This document shows, piece after piece, positions 17,449 to 26,518 of a DNA stretch of 64,000 nt (the stretch's first letter is position 1; each line of letters starts with the position of its first letter). The translations under genes and the position numbers were made by a program. The notes beneath the pieces are model-generated. The model had not been told where the DNA came from. It searched no databases and saw only the letters and a program-made list of their open reading frames with translations. Source of the DNA: Pedobacter kyungheensis (GTDB lineage Bacteria > Bacteroidota > Bacteroidia > Sphingobacteriales > Sphingobacteriaceae). The stretch covers positions 1 to 64,000 of the forward strand of contig NZ_JSYN01000021.1 in NCBI RefSeq assembly GCF_000812965.1, given 5' to 3'.

Positions 17449-17952
17449 ATGAAACAAAAATTGATTAAATCAAGTGCGATTGGATTGTTTTCAATTGCCT
17501 TAGTTTTGAGTTTGAGCTCAAACCTAACTAAAGAACTCCTGTTCGAAAAAGCGTATGCTGAGGAAACTTTTCCAGACACAACTCCTGATTGGGAGGAATC
17601 TTTTACCAGTACACAAGGGGGAATGGAGCCAGATGAACCCTTTGATAACAACATGGCTCTAAATTTAAGGACAACACATCCGGAGTGCCCTGAAAATCAA
17701 TGGGCTATGGAGTATTATACGGTTACAGAAAGCTGGGGGTTTAATGCAGGAGCAGGAGCAAAGGCAAAAGCAGAGGCCTACGCCGCTGGAAAAGGGCTAA
17801 GTGGTAGTGTAACCGCAAATGCCAATGGCAGTTATAGTGTTTCTAAAGTTACAAATGGAAGTCAATTAAAGGCAACTTTCAGAAAAGCACTATGTGCATC
17901 TGGTGGTGGTACCTGTCTTTCGGATAATCCTGAATGCGTAGTTCATCTGTAG
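17449..17952 (+). CDS. NVEALA-like secreted small protein
   Basis: 167 residues. The N-terminus (MKQKLIKSSAIGLFSIALVL, then NLTKELLFEKAYAEE) follows the pattern of the Bacteroidota NVEALA family: a Lys-rich start, a hydrophobic stretch and an EALA/YAE-type end. The mature part is Gly/Ala-rich in the middle (NAGAGAKAKAEAYAAGKG). It ends in a Cys cluster (CASGGGTCLSDNPEC) plus an earlier HPECPENQW. NVEALA genes commonly precede 6-bladed beta-propeller and redoxin-like genes, exactly as here. The function of the family is not established. Confidence 0.6.
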   Translation: MKQKLIKSSAIGLFSIALVLSLSSNLTKELLFEKAYAEETFPDTTPDWEESFTSTQGGMEPDEPFDNNMALNLRTTHPECPENQWAMEYYTVTESWGFNAGAGAKAKAEAYAAGKGLSGSVTANANGSYSVSKVTNGSQLKATFRKALCASGGGTCLSDNPECVVHL

Positions 17953-18133
17953 CTCTGGACTCTTACCTATATCATCGCCTTAAATAGATCTTACTGACTA
18001 AGTAATTGCAAAGCAGACAAATAATATATAGCATTTACTCTACAGTAAGCTCTAAGTTTGTTTAGGTCCTCCGGAAATATTTTAAATTGATTTAGGGGAT
18101 TGTTAAAAAACTTGAAACGATTTTAGGGTTAAA

Positions 18134-18172
18134 CGAGCACCTTTCCTTTGCCTAGCACGGATAAGGTGCTCG
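18134..18172 (+). terminator. hairpin after the NVEALA-like gene
   Basis: CGAGCACCTT (18134-18143) pairs perfectly with AAGGTGCTCG (18163-18172) across a 19-nt loop, flanked by AAA and TGTTTG. It probably terminates or attenuates transcription between the abundant small secreted protein and the downstream beta-propeller gene. Confidence 0.6.
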
Positions 18173-18234
18173 TGTTTGCTTTATCCTAGATTATAAGACT
18201 GGCAAAATTTACAAATCAATACGACAATAATTTT

Positions 18235-19455
18235 ATGAATAGATTTTATATACTCCTAATCCTGATGTTCAACTTGTTTATTTTTTCATGTAAACAAAAT
18301 AGTAAACATAAAATTAAGAGCATTAGGGATGTTAATAGTGAAGAAATAAAGATTGATTCAAAAGAAAAGAAGCCATTGGTTGATTTCAGCCAATTAGTAA
18401 AAGAATTACACGTGGTTAAACTTGAGACTAATTCCATGTCTTCACTTGCTGAGATTTCAAAAATTCAAATATATAAGGGTAAAATATATGTTTTTGATTT
18501 TCAGTTTATAAAAGGAGTATCTGTTTTTGACAAGACAGGAAAATTTTTGTACAGGCTTAGAAAAGTGGGAAAAGGCCCTGAGGATTATATTAATTTATTT
18601 GACGGGCAGATTAATTTAAACGGTGATATTGAACTATTAGTAAATTATGGTACAAAACTAAATATTTATGATTCTTTTGGCAAATTCAAGAGGTCGATTG
18701 CATTTCCGTTTACCGCTGTAAAATTTTCTTGCCTGGATAATGTTAGATATTTTTATTCAGAATTTATTGAGAGGAGCAAAACAAGGGAATTTGGTTATAG
18801 ATTACATGAAATGCATGGGGATGGAGATGAATTTTTTCATTACCTAAAATATGAATCAACTAAAGGTAAAAAACAAGTCAATTATGTCTATAATTCAAGA
18901 CCCTTTTCTAATTGTGGAGTAAACTATTTATTTAATGAAGCGTTGAATAATAACATTTATGAAGCATCAGAAAGTGGGCTCCAAATTAAATATAAGCTCA
19001 ACTTTGTCAATGATAATATTTCTAAAGTTGATTTCATGACTTCCAAAAAATATTTAGATAAAATTGGATTCGCAACGAAAGAAAATTTATCATCAATAAC
19101 TTCAATTTCTGAAAATGGGAAAATCGTTTTTGGATTTTATCAGCATCCTGATAGCAACAGCCGTTATTTTAAATACTTTATGTATGATAAGAAAAAACGC
19201 CGATTAATCGAAAATGGGAATGACATTTCTTTTGGTAATATAAAATATCCGCTACAACATTTTGAATTCCCGCTCTATACTACACATGATGGCTTTGCAG
19301 TGTCTCAAATAGATGCCGTTAAATTGAAAAGTGTTTTGGAGGATAAAAAACTAAGCACTGAAGATGTTAGGAAAATTGAACAGTATTTTAACATTAAAAC
19401 CGATTCAATAAGAAAGGGTGATAATCCTATTTTATTATTATATAAATTCAAGTAG
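18235..19455 (+). CDS. 6-bladed beta-propeller lipoprotein
   Basis: 406 residues. Lipoprotein signal MNRFYILLILMFNLFIFSC. Propeller hallmark KELHVVKLETNSMSSLAEIS, blade strings KIYVFDFQFIKGVSVFDKTG, and a GPEDY motif (VGKGPEDYINL). Same family as the 15.8-kb gene but lipidated. The redoxin-like lipoprotein gene starts 2 bp after its stop, so they form an operon, probably also served by the promoter of the NVEALA-like gene. Confidence 0.85.
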   Translation: MNRFYILLILMFNLFIFSCKQNSKHKIKSIRDVNSEEIKIDSKEKKPLVDFSQLVKELHVVKLETNSMSSLAEISKIQIYKGKIYVFDFQFIKGVSVFDKTGKFLYRLRKVGKGPEDYINLFDGQINLNGDIELLVNYGTKLNIYDSFGKFKRSIAFPFTAVKFSCLDNVRYFYSEFIERSKTREFGYRLHEMHGDGDEFFHYLKYESTKGKKQVNYVYNSRPFSNCGVNYLFNEALNNNIYEASESGLQIKYKLNFVNDNISKVDFMTSKKYLDKIGFATKENLSSITSISENGKIVFGFYQHPDSNSRYFKYFMYDKKKRRLIENGNDISFGNIKYPLQHFEFPLYTTHDGFAVSQIDAVKLKSVLEDKKLSTEDVRKIEQYFNIKTDSIRKGDNPILLLYKFK

Positions 19456-19457
19456 TC

Positions 19458-20030
19458 GTGAATAGTAAAAAAAACTCCAAAATTTTAGGAATAACATTGC
19501 TAATCTTTATTATTTCTGCTTGCCAATATTCTTCAAAAAAAAAAATAAACCAGGATGATATTCGCGATATGCTGATACTAAATTCAGCGTATTCCGGAAG
19601 AACGGTTATTCAAGACAGTCTGCTTTTAACTGAACTGAATGGCAATAAAACTTCAATTGAAAATTTGATAAAAAAAGGACCCACGCTCTTTTTAAGATTA
19701 ACAGAGAATAATTGCAATACATGCTATGAACAAGAAATTCTAAGATTGGAGAAATTGTCAGAGTTGGTCGGAATTAATAAGATAGCTTTATTAGTATCTT
19801 TTTCAAAACAGAAATATGTTGAAATTTTTGCGAGAAACTACAACATTAAATTTCCTATTTATAACGTCAAGCTTTCAAGCTTTTATTACAATAAGATAGA
19901 GGAATTAAATCAACCCTACCTTTTTGTTCTAGATAAATCAAATGTGTGTGAAAATATATTCATACCTAATTCAAAATATGGTTCTATTTCACAAAGTTTC
20001 TATGACAAAATAAAACGACGATTAGAGTAG
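19458..20030 (+). CDS. redoxin-like lipoprotein
   Basis: 190 residues with a GTG start. Lipoprotein signal KILGITLLIFIISAC. The thioredoxin-fold part begins near TELNGNKTSIENLIKKGPTL and carries a CxxC as NNCNTCYEQEI, followed by LLVSFSKQKYVEIFARNY. In NVEALA clusters a similar redoxin-like protein follows the beta-propeller. Likely a periplasmic thiol protein acting on the Cys-rich secreted partner (inference). Confidence 0.65.
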   Translation: MNSKKNSKILGITLLIFIISACQYSSKKKINQDDIRDMLILNSAYSGRTVIQDSLLLTELNGNKTSIENLIKKGPTLFLRLTENNCNTCYEQEILRLEKLSELVGINKIALLVSFSKQKYVEIFARNYNIKFPIYNVKLSSFYYNKIEELNQPYLFVLDKSNVCENIFIPNSKYGSISQSFYDKIKRRLE

Positions 20031-20176
20031 TTTTATAATTCATGGAAAATAAGTGACCCGTGATATATTACTGATCTCTTGTCCATGGTTTAATTAATGC
20101 TGGTGATTTTAAACAGGAGCATTTTTCTTGATTAATATGAAATTAAAGTAGCTACTAGGCTTTGCGTAATTAACAA

Positions 20177-20260
20177 ATGGAACAATTGAATATCCTGGAG
20201 TATGCCGGAAGCAATAAATGCCTCCATTTTTCTGTACAATGCAATATTAAAAATGAATGA
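20177..20260 (+). CDS. possible 27-aa leader ORF
   Basis: ATG at 20177 to TGA at 20258-20260. The stop overlaps the start of the next gene (ATGA at 20257), a layout typical of translational coupling. The peptide (MEQLNILEYAGSNKC...) matches nothing I know. It may be an upstream regulatory ORF or a gene remnant. Confidence 0.25.
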   Translation: MEQLNILEYAGSNKCLHFSVQCNIKNE

Positions 20261-21726
20261 AAAATATTTCCAGGTATAATTTTTTTTTCACAGTTTTTAT
20301 AATTTTTATAACTTTCATCTTTTGCCTACTAAATCACAAAAAAGGGCATAATTGGGGAGGAGACTTTTCATTATACATTAGGCAGGCCTCAAGTGTTCTA
20401 AATGGTACGATTGAAAACCTCGTTAAATCCAACTCATTTACAGTTCAAGAATCCTCAGATCATACATTTAGTCCTGTTACTTATCCTTGGGGTTTTCCAA
20501 GTTTGTTAACCCCTGTTTATTATTTTTCTGGATTAAACTACTCAGTGTTAAAAATATATGAAAGTATATTTTTTATAGGGTTTTTAACCGTTTTTTTCTT
20601 TTCGATACGTCGGAAGTTTAATTGGATCTATACGCTTTGCACTATTACATTGGTTGGCTTTAATTATAATTATATAAGTTATACCAACAGGGTTTTGTCG
20701 GAGTTTCCTTTTATGTTTTTCTCATTTTTGACGCTTCATTTTATTAAAAAGCTAGAAGTAGAATCAAAAACTAACTTAGGGGTACAACTTCCGGTTGCAA
20801 TTGGGCTATTGATATTTTTTAGTTTTTACATTCGAACAGAGGGGATAGTACTTTTGTTCACATTATTTATAGCCCAGGCAGCAAATTTAAAAGGAAACTT
20901 GAAAGTGGATCTTTTCAATATTAAACAATGCCTTAAATTAATTATTCCGTATTTAATCTTTTTAGCTTGTTATATTTTATCTAAGGCAGTATTTCCCACA
21001 GGATTCACATCACATTTTGGGTATCGGAACCTGGTAAATCTGGATAGAACTATAACGAATGTGATTTTTTACAAAAATCAACTGGCTAGAAGTGTTTATC
21101 CTAACCTACCGGAGTGGTTTTTTTGGGCAACGATTATATTTTTTTTAAGAGGCGTTGTTTTTAGATTTCGGACCGACAAAGCATTCCTGGTTTTTCTAGC
21201 ATCTATAGTCACAGTTTTTTTAGTTTGGCCGTTTCACGAAAGTAGGTATTTGTTTACTATATATCCAATCTTCATTTATTTTGTGCTGCAAGGGCTTAGA
21301 ACATTTCGGCGAAGGTCAGCTTTAAGATGGATTGTTGCCTCTATAATTTTCGTATACCTTGGACTTACAATTAACCAAACATTCCAGGCCACTATAGATT
21401 CTTTTCGAAATAGAGCTGACGTTATAGATGGACCTGAATCGGGGCCTAGCCAAGAAATGTTCCGATTTATTAGAAATAGAACATCACCTTCTGATGTGAT
21501 AATTTTTTTTAAGCCAAGGGTTATGAATCTCTATACCCAAAGAAATTCTTTAATGGTTTATAATGATATCGAAAATGTCCGTAGAAAAGGGAATTATCTC
21601 GTTATTTATTCAAAAGCTGGTAAGGTTTGTCAATTATTCCTAAGTCCAAAGGAAATGAGCCTTAATAGTAATTTCAAATCGATTTTTAAGAACAACGACT
21701 TCACGGTTTATAAAATATTAAATTAG
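20257..21726 (+). CDS. GT-C membrane glycosyltransferase (GT39/ArnT-like)
   Basis: 489 residues, about eleven membrane segments. The first periplasmic loop has the acidic motif GGDFSLYIRQA, then SPVTYPWGFPSLLTP, as in polyprenyl-phosphate-sugar transferases. A soluble C-terminal end of about 100 residues follows. The GT2 gene starts one base after its stop, so donor-making and donor-using enzymes are coupled, as in gtr and arn loci. Acceptor unknown. Confidence 0.7.
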   Translation: MKNISRYNFFFTVFIIFITFIFCLLNHKKGHNWGGDFSLYIRQASSVLNGTIENLVKSNSFTVQESSDHTFSPVTYPWGFPSLLTPVYYFSGLNYSVLKIYESIFFIGFLTVFFFSIRRKFNWIYTLCTITLVGFNYNYISYTNRVLSEFPFMFFSFLTLHFIKKLEVESKTNLGVQLPVAIGLLIFFSFYIRTEGIVLLFTLFIAQAANLKGNLKVDLFNIKQCLKLIIPYLIFLACYILSKAVFPTGFTSHFGYRNLVNLDRTITNVIFYKNQLARSVYPNLPEWFFWATIIFFLRGVVFRFRTDKAFLVFLASIVTVFLVWPFHESRYLFTIYPIFIYFVLQGLRTFRRRSALRWIVASIIFVYLGLTINQTFQATIDSFRNRADVIDGPESGPSQEMFRFIRNRTSPSDVIIFFKPRVMNLYTQRNSLMVYNDIENVRRKGNYLVIYSKAGKVCQLFLSPKEMSLNSNFKSIFKNNDFTVYKILN

Positions 21727-21727
21727 A

Positions 21728-22891
21728 ATGGATAATATAGAATTATCAATAGTAATGCCTTGCCTAAATGAAGCGGAAACCGTCGGCTTGTGTATAACCA
21801 AAGCAAGAAATTACTTATTAGGCAAGAAAATCAAAGGTGAAATAATAGTTGCGGATAACGGAAGCGAGGATGGATCTATAGAGATTGCTAGATCATTGGG
21901 TGCAAAGGTTGTAAATGTTGCTCAAAAAGGCTACGGAAACGCATTGTTAGAGGGGTTTAATGCCGCAGGTGGGAAGCACATTATAATGGGGGATTCAGAT
22001 AATAGCTATGATTTTTCAGAGTTAGATTTCTTCATAGATAAACTAAAGGAAGGTAATCATATTGTAATAGGTAATAGGTTTGAAGGGGGAATTAAGGATG
22101 GAGCGATGCCTACGTTGCATCGTTATTTAGGTAATCCAGTACTATCATTTTTAGGTAGGATATTTTACTGCCCAGAAGTAGGGGATTTTCATTGTGGCTT
22201 GCGTGGAATAACAAAAGCAGCCATTTCTGAACTTAATTTGAAGTCTCCTGGAATGGAATTCGCCTCTGAAATGATAGTCAAAGCATCATTGAAAGGTCTT
22301 AAAATCACACAAGTTCCAACAATTCTACATAAAGATGGAAGAAATAGAAAACCCCATTTGAATACTTGGAAGGATGGTTGGCGGCATCTAAAATTTTTAT
22401 TATTACTTTGTCCAAGATGGTTATTCCTCTATCCAGGACTATTGATGATAATTCTAGGTTTTTCCCTGACAACGATTTTATCTCTAGGGAGGCTTCAAGT
22501 TGGTTCTATAAATTTTGGAATCCACACGATGTTTTATGGCGCGATTTTTTTCATTATAGGCCTTCAATTATCAATGTTCTATCTGTTCACAAATATTTAT
22601 TACCATTCTGCAGGGCTTTATAAGTTAAAAAAAATACAACTCAAGATTGTGAGTTTACTTTCCATGGAAAACGGCTTAATTGCAGCTACTACACTCATCT
22701 TCTCGGGGCTATTTCTGTCATTTTACGCGATAAATATTTGGAAAGAGACAGGCTACCAATCTCTTGATCCAGTTAAAATGTTAAAGGTTATTATTCCTGC
22801 CGGAATAACACTAATAATGGGCATTCAGATTCTTATCGCTTCCTTATTCCTAAGTATTTTAACTCAAAATAGAAGTGATCTAAAAACTTAA
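21728..22891 (+). CDS. GT2 glycosyltransferase, dolichol-phosphate-mannose-synthase-like
   Basis: 387 residues. N-terminal GT-A domain: IVMPCLNEAETVGLCI, the nucleotide-sugar motif IIVADNGSEDGS, and the metal site MGDSDNSYDF. Several C-terminal membrane segments follow. The family transfers a sugar from a nucleotide donor to a polyprenyl phosphate. With GtrA-like (9.3 kb) and the GT-C enzyme just upstream, the set resembles a split gtrA/gtrB/gtrC glycan-modification system. Confidence 0.85.
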   Translation: MDNIELSIVMPCLNEAETVGLCITKARNYLLGKKIKGEIIVADNGSEDGSIEIARSLGAKVVNVAQKGYGNALLEGFNAAGGKHIIMGDSDNSYDFSELDFFIDKLKEGNHIVIGNRFEGGIKDGAMPTLHRYLGNPVLSFLGRIFYCPEVGDFHCGLRGITKAAISELNLKSPGMEFASEMIVKASLKGLKITQVPTILHKDGRNRKPHLNTWKDGWRHLKFLLLLCPRWLFLYPGLLMIILGFSLTTILSLGRLQVGSINFGIHTMFYGAIFFIIGLQLSMFYLFTNIYYHSAGLYKLKKIQLKIVSLLSMENGLIAATTLIFSGLFLSFYAINIWKETGYQSLDPVKMLKVIIPAGITLIMGIQILIASLFLSILTQNRSDLKT

Positions 22892-22972
22892 TACCCGGCT
22901 AGATGTACGATATACATTTCACCTTTAATTTTGAAAATATTTATTTGCTTCCTAAAAATTGAAGTGATTAAA

Positions 22973-24034
22973 ATGAACTATATGAGAGAAAAAGATATTA
23001 GTTGGATTGTTAATTTAAGGTGTTTTGCAACTATTTGCGTTATTATTATTCATGTTTCATTTCCTCTATTAAGTCTCACGGACTTTCCAAATTATTACTG
23101 GTGGTCAGGAAATTTGTTTGACAGTTTCGGGCGTTGTTCCGTACCTGTATTTGTCATGCTTACTGGTTATCTGTTTCTGCCAAAACCGTTAATCATTAAT
23201 AATTTTTTCGCAAATAGGGTGAAAAAATTATTGCTTCCATTTATATGTTGGAACTTTATCTATATTCTAATTTTATATAGATGGGGGTATCCGGAGACCA
23301 ATGCATTTCAATTTTTAATAAATATTGCAATCCCTAAGATGATTTTAGGAAAAGTTTCCTATCACTTTTGGTATATCTACATGCTTATATTACTTTACCT
23401 AATATTACCATTGTTGGGTTCAATTTTAAAGGGTATTTCTAATAACGGATTACTTTTGTTGTTGCTTATTTGGGGTATTTCTGTTGGATTTGGCAAGTTT
23501 ATTGGTTTTTCAGAACTCGATCCTAGAAATTTTGCATTCTATATTGGGTATTTAATTGTTGGTTATTCCTTTTCACGCAATTTTTCATTTTTGCAGCATA
23601 AAAAGTTACATGTTTTTGCCATAATAGGCTTTTTAATTGGATTGTCTGTTACTGTGATTGGAACATATAAAATCTCCACAATAGAATCCAGGTTCAATGG
23701 ATTTTTTTATGGCTATTTTTCCCCTAATGTTTTTGTTATGGCAGTTTCAGTCTTTTTGTTTTTCAAATGCAAATTGGATAAAAAGCCTCATTGGATAATT
23801 GAAATCCTAGATAGATATAGCTATGGCATCTACTTAGTTCATGTGTTGGTGCTATATTATTTAAGAAGATTGGATTTAAATTGCAATCTGCTAAGTCCCA
23901 TAATTGGAATTCCATTGACAACGATTGTTTGTTTATTTATTTCTTGTTTTATAAATATTTTTTTAGCTAAACTTGGTCATTACTTATTCTCTAATAATGC
24001 TGAATCAAAAATGAAAATAGTTAAAAGAATGTAA
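22973..24034 (+). CDS. acyltransferase family 3 membrane protein
   Basis: About 353 residues, about ten membrane segments. Acyl_transf_3 hallmarks: SWIVNLRCFATICVIIIHVS (catalytic-type His), VFVMLTGYLFL, and RVKKLLLPFICWN. It probably O-acetylates a surface glycan, fitting the neighbouring glycosyltransferases. The ATG at 22973 or the next ATG fits the family start; an in-frame TTG at 22931 would add 14 residues. Confidence 0.8.
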   Translation: MNYMREKDISWIVNLRCFATICVIIIHVSFPLLSLTDFPNYYWWSGNLFDSFGRCSVPVFVMLTGYLFLPKPLIINNFFANRVKKLLLPFICWNFIYILILYRWGYPETNAFQFLINIAIPKMILGKVSYHFWYIYMLILLYLILPLLGSILKGISNNGLLLLLLIWGISVGFGKFIGFSELDPRNFAFYIGYLIVGYSFSRNFSFLQHKKLHVFAIIGFLIGLSVTVIGTYKISTIESRFNGFFYGYFSPNVFVMAVSVFLFFKCKLDKKPHWIIEILDRYSYGIYLVHVLVLYYLRRLDLNCNLLSPIIGIPLTTIVCLFISCFINIFLAKLGHYLFSNNAESKMKIVKRM

Positions 24035-24339
24035 TTAACTAACAACTTGATTTAATTGGAGCTTTACCCTTATAACAGCCATCGAGGCTAAGAATACAGC
24101 TGATAAAATTATGATCTTGAACTTCAGTGAACCGCAACGGCAGAATCTCTATAAATGATTTGAATGCTGCTAAAACTGCAAAAAGATTATTTAAATACTG
24201 AATACATCCAGGTTATATTCGAAAAACAATGAACACAAATTATTTTAAGTCACTAAAATGGAATTTTGGGTTGCTTTTACTACAAAGAATGTAATTTTAC
24301 TGTTGATCTCAAAACCAAGAACCTTGCTAATCTAATCAC
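24035..24339. other. 305-bp intergenic region
   Basis: AT-rich spacer before the TlpA-like gene. I see no ORF, repeat or strong hairpin. Confidence 0.4.
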
Positions 24340-25764
24340 ATGAAGAAGCTTACCATTTTTTTTACATTGATTTTTTTATCGTTATCTAGTTTCGCGCAAA
24401 GTTCCACCGAGGAGAAAGAATCTTCGACTTACTTCAACGCCTTCCAAAGAACTCGTGATGGCTACCCGGATTCTGCAATAGTTTATATGCAAAAATTAGC
24501 CCCAATAGATCCTAGCGCTGCTGAAGAATTGATTCATAATAGCTTTGCACAAGCTTTTCGGAGTATCGATCGGGAGAAGTTGAGCAGTAATCCTGGCTAT
24601 TTATCGATGATTAAAAAGATGGGTATAACGGTTGATTCTGCTTTTAAAGCGATGGAGGAGCATAAAGCAAACGATAAGCTTATTTTAAGGGCACTTAGTA
24701 ATGATGCTAATCCATTGATCAAAAACACAATTTTTCCTCTGGCAAAGTGGGTTGATGTTCAGGGTAATATCACTAATACCACCAGATTATTAGAAATTGG
24801 AAATGATTATTTAAAGTATTTATCAGATTCAACTGATTTTTACACCTACCGAAAAGCAAGGTATGGTTTGCTGATTTCAAAATTAATGACTGGTAATACT
24901 GCGCTTCAAGCAATTTCTGATAACTTGTTAAAGTTGATTTACAGTAACCTTCAAAATTACCTGATGGCTGAGGATGTCGCTGTGCTTTCCAGGCAGCAAA
25001 AGGAAAAGAGGGCCTGGTACAGATACCTGTCAGCCTATACGAATTTTGTTTTTTCGCAACATACAACTAACAAGACTGAAAAAATCCAATTCCTGAAATT
25101 AGCTAGTGAGCTGAGTCCTGATGTTTTGGATAAGACTGTGTCCCACGCTTATTTTTACGATAAGGCTCTGTTGGTAGGAGAGGGAAAAGAATCGTTTGAA
25201 GAAGATTATTTGGCTGCTTTAGGTAATGGGGATGAAAAATTTAAGAGCATCATGGCAATGTCTATTAAGGAACCATCATTTAAGGCTCAGGCGAAGGGAC
25301 TTTACAAAGAGCCTGCTAAATTCAATACATTATGGATATACGAATTTAATAACTATTATAAAAATGCTCCACAATTCTCACTTTCTCAGTTGGATGGAGT
25401 GCAGTATGTCCTAAGTAAACAAAAGAAAAAATGGACTCTAGTCGATTTCTGGGGTACGTGGTGTGGCCCCTGTCGACAAGAACATCCCGATTTGCAAAAG
25501 CTTTATTTACAAACGGTAAATGGGACGCTGCCAATGCTTAATATTATTACGATAGCAAGTAGTGATACCGAACAAGCTGTGAGAGCCTACATGAAGGAGT
25601 TTAGATATAGTTTTCCGGTTGCAATGTCTGATAATCAGATTGAAAAAGCTTATAATGTTTCTTCATGGCCATCGAAATTTCTTATTAGCCCGCAGGGAAA
25701 ATTCGTCGCGTTACCTTCTAATGTTAATTGGATAAAATATGTTAAAGATTATGTTAATGACTGA
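24340..25764 (+). CDS. TlpA-like thiol-disulfide oxidoreductase
   Basis: 474 residues. Sec signal MKKLTIFFTLIFLSLSSFAQ. A long helical region of about 330 residues is followed by a thioredoxin-like domain with the redox centre DFWGTWCGPCRQEHP (Cys375 and Cys378 approx.) and a cis-Pro region near VSSWPSKFLISPQG. Periplasmic disulfide reductase with a Bacteroidota-type N-terminal extension. It stands alone after the glycan genes and is the last gene of the cargo block. Confidence 0.85.
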   Translation: MKKLTIFFTLIFLSLSSFAQSSTEEKESSTYFNAFQRTRDGYPDSAIVYMQKLAPIDPSAAEELIHNSFAQAFRSIDREKLSSNPGYLSMIKKMGITVDSAFKAMEEHKANDKLILRALSNDANPLIKNTIFPLAKWVDVQGNITNTTRLLEIGNDYLKYLSDSTDFYTYRKARYGLLISKLMTGNTALQAISDNLLKLIYSNLQNYLMAEDVAVLSRQQKEKRAWYRYLSAYTNFVFSQHTTNKTEKIQFLKLASELSPDVLDKTVSHAYFYDKALLVGEGKESFEEDYLAALGNGDEKFKSIMAMSIKEPSFKAQAKGLYKEPAKFNTLWIYEFNNYYKNAPQFSLSQLDGVQYVLSKQKKKWTLVDFWGTWCGPCRQEHPDLQKLYLQTVNGTLPMLNIITIASSDTEQAVRAYMKEFRYSFPVAMSDNQIEKAYNVSSWPSKFLISPQGKFVALPSNVNWIKYVKDYVND

Positions 25765-26315
25765 CAAATTTATCAAAACTAACGTGGGGTCTGTATCCCC
25801 TATAAAAGCTGTATATTCGATGAGTCGGTAATTTTTGAATTGAATAAATTAAGCTTAATTTATTGCGTAGTTTACAATGTTGTTTAATTGAAGTATTTTT
25901 AATTCAATTGCTTTTTGTTTTTTAGATATTACAGCTATTTACGATTTCTAATCTGGACTGGATGCCGGTAAAGTTTTTAGCCATCTAATTTTCTTTAGAC
26001 AGGACATTCATTTGCAATTGTTTAGTTCCTATTCTCTACCCAAAGAACTTATCGTTTTCAATACCTGAATTTATGGGTACTGTATTTTTGTTATTATATT
26101 TCCAAGTTCGGTCGTAAAGTTTTGCACGCTGTGAAACTTTTATCTAGTTAAACAATATTGCTTGACGGATAAATTTTCTTTGATGTTACTTTTTCTATCT
26201 GATTTGCCGCCGATATTTTTGTCGCTGCCTGCCTGATGGCACCTTCCCGGTAGTGATTATTTTTTCTTTCTTAAAGATTTGCTTCGGGGTTCGTAGTGAG
26301 CCTTAGGTGTATGGT

Positions 26316-26372
26316 ATGGCTTCTGATACTTATCGTCTGGAGACCGATTCCAGAAAAAACGGTTTGAATTGA
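26316..26372 (+). pseudogene. rteC: remnant of rteC 3' end
   Basis: Reads MASDTYRLETDSRKNGLN then TGA, parallel to MDEDDAYRPESGSRKNDLN at the end of the intact rteC. Only the last codons survive; the rest was lost or replaced by the cargo block. The following 200 bp are also similar at the two loci. Confidence 0.7.
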
Positions 26373-26383
26373 TTTTCATATTT

Positions 26384-26414
26384 TTTGACTGACTTTATTG
26401 AGTTTTTACTTGTG
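26384..26414 (+). promoter_or_regulatory. candidate tra-operon promoter
   Basis: TTTG at 26384-26387, a 19-bp spacer, then TACTTGTG at 26407-26414. This is 7 of 8 to the Bacteroidota -7 consensus TAnnTTTG with the expected -33 TTTG. It lies about 105 bp before the first tra gene, upstream of the leader hairpin. Confidence 0.4.
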
Positions 26415-26518
26415 CGCTCAGGTTATTTATCTCTAGTAGAGTAATGCCGGTTTTGATCCTTTGAACCTTTGTTTATCGTCTCGGTGCAATGGTGCATCGG
26501 GATTAAAAGCAAAATGTT

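Larger units (their letters stand above)
25765..26518. other. 754-bp region with rteC remnant and tra leader
   Basis: The first 500 bp hold no gene I can see. From about 26316 on the sequence parallels the end of rteC and its downstream spacer at 7.17-7.41 kb, including the leader hairpin (about 26479-26501), and leads into the first tra gene. Confidence 0.6.
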
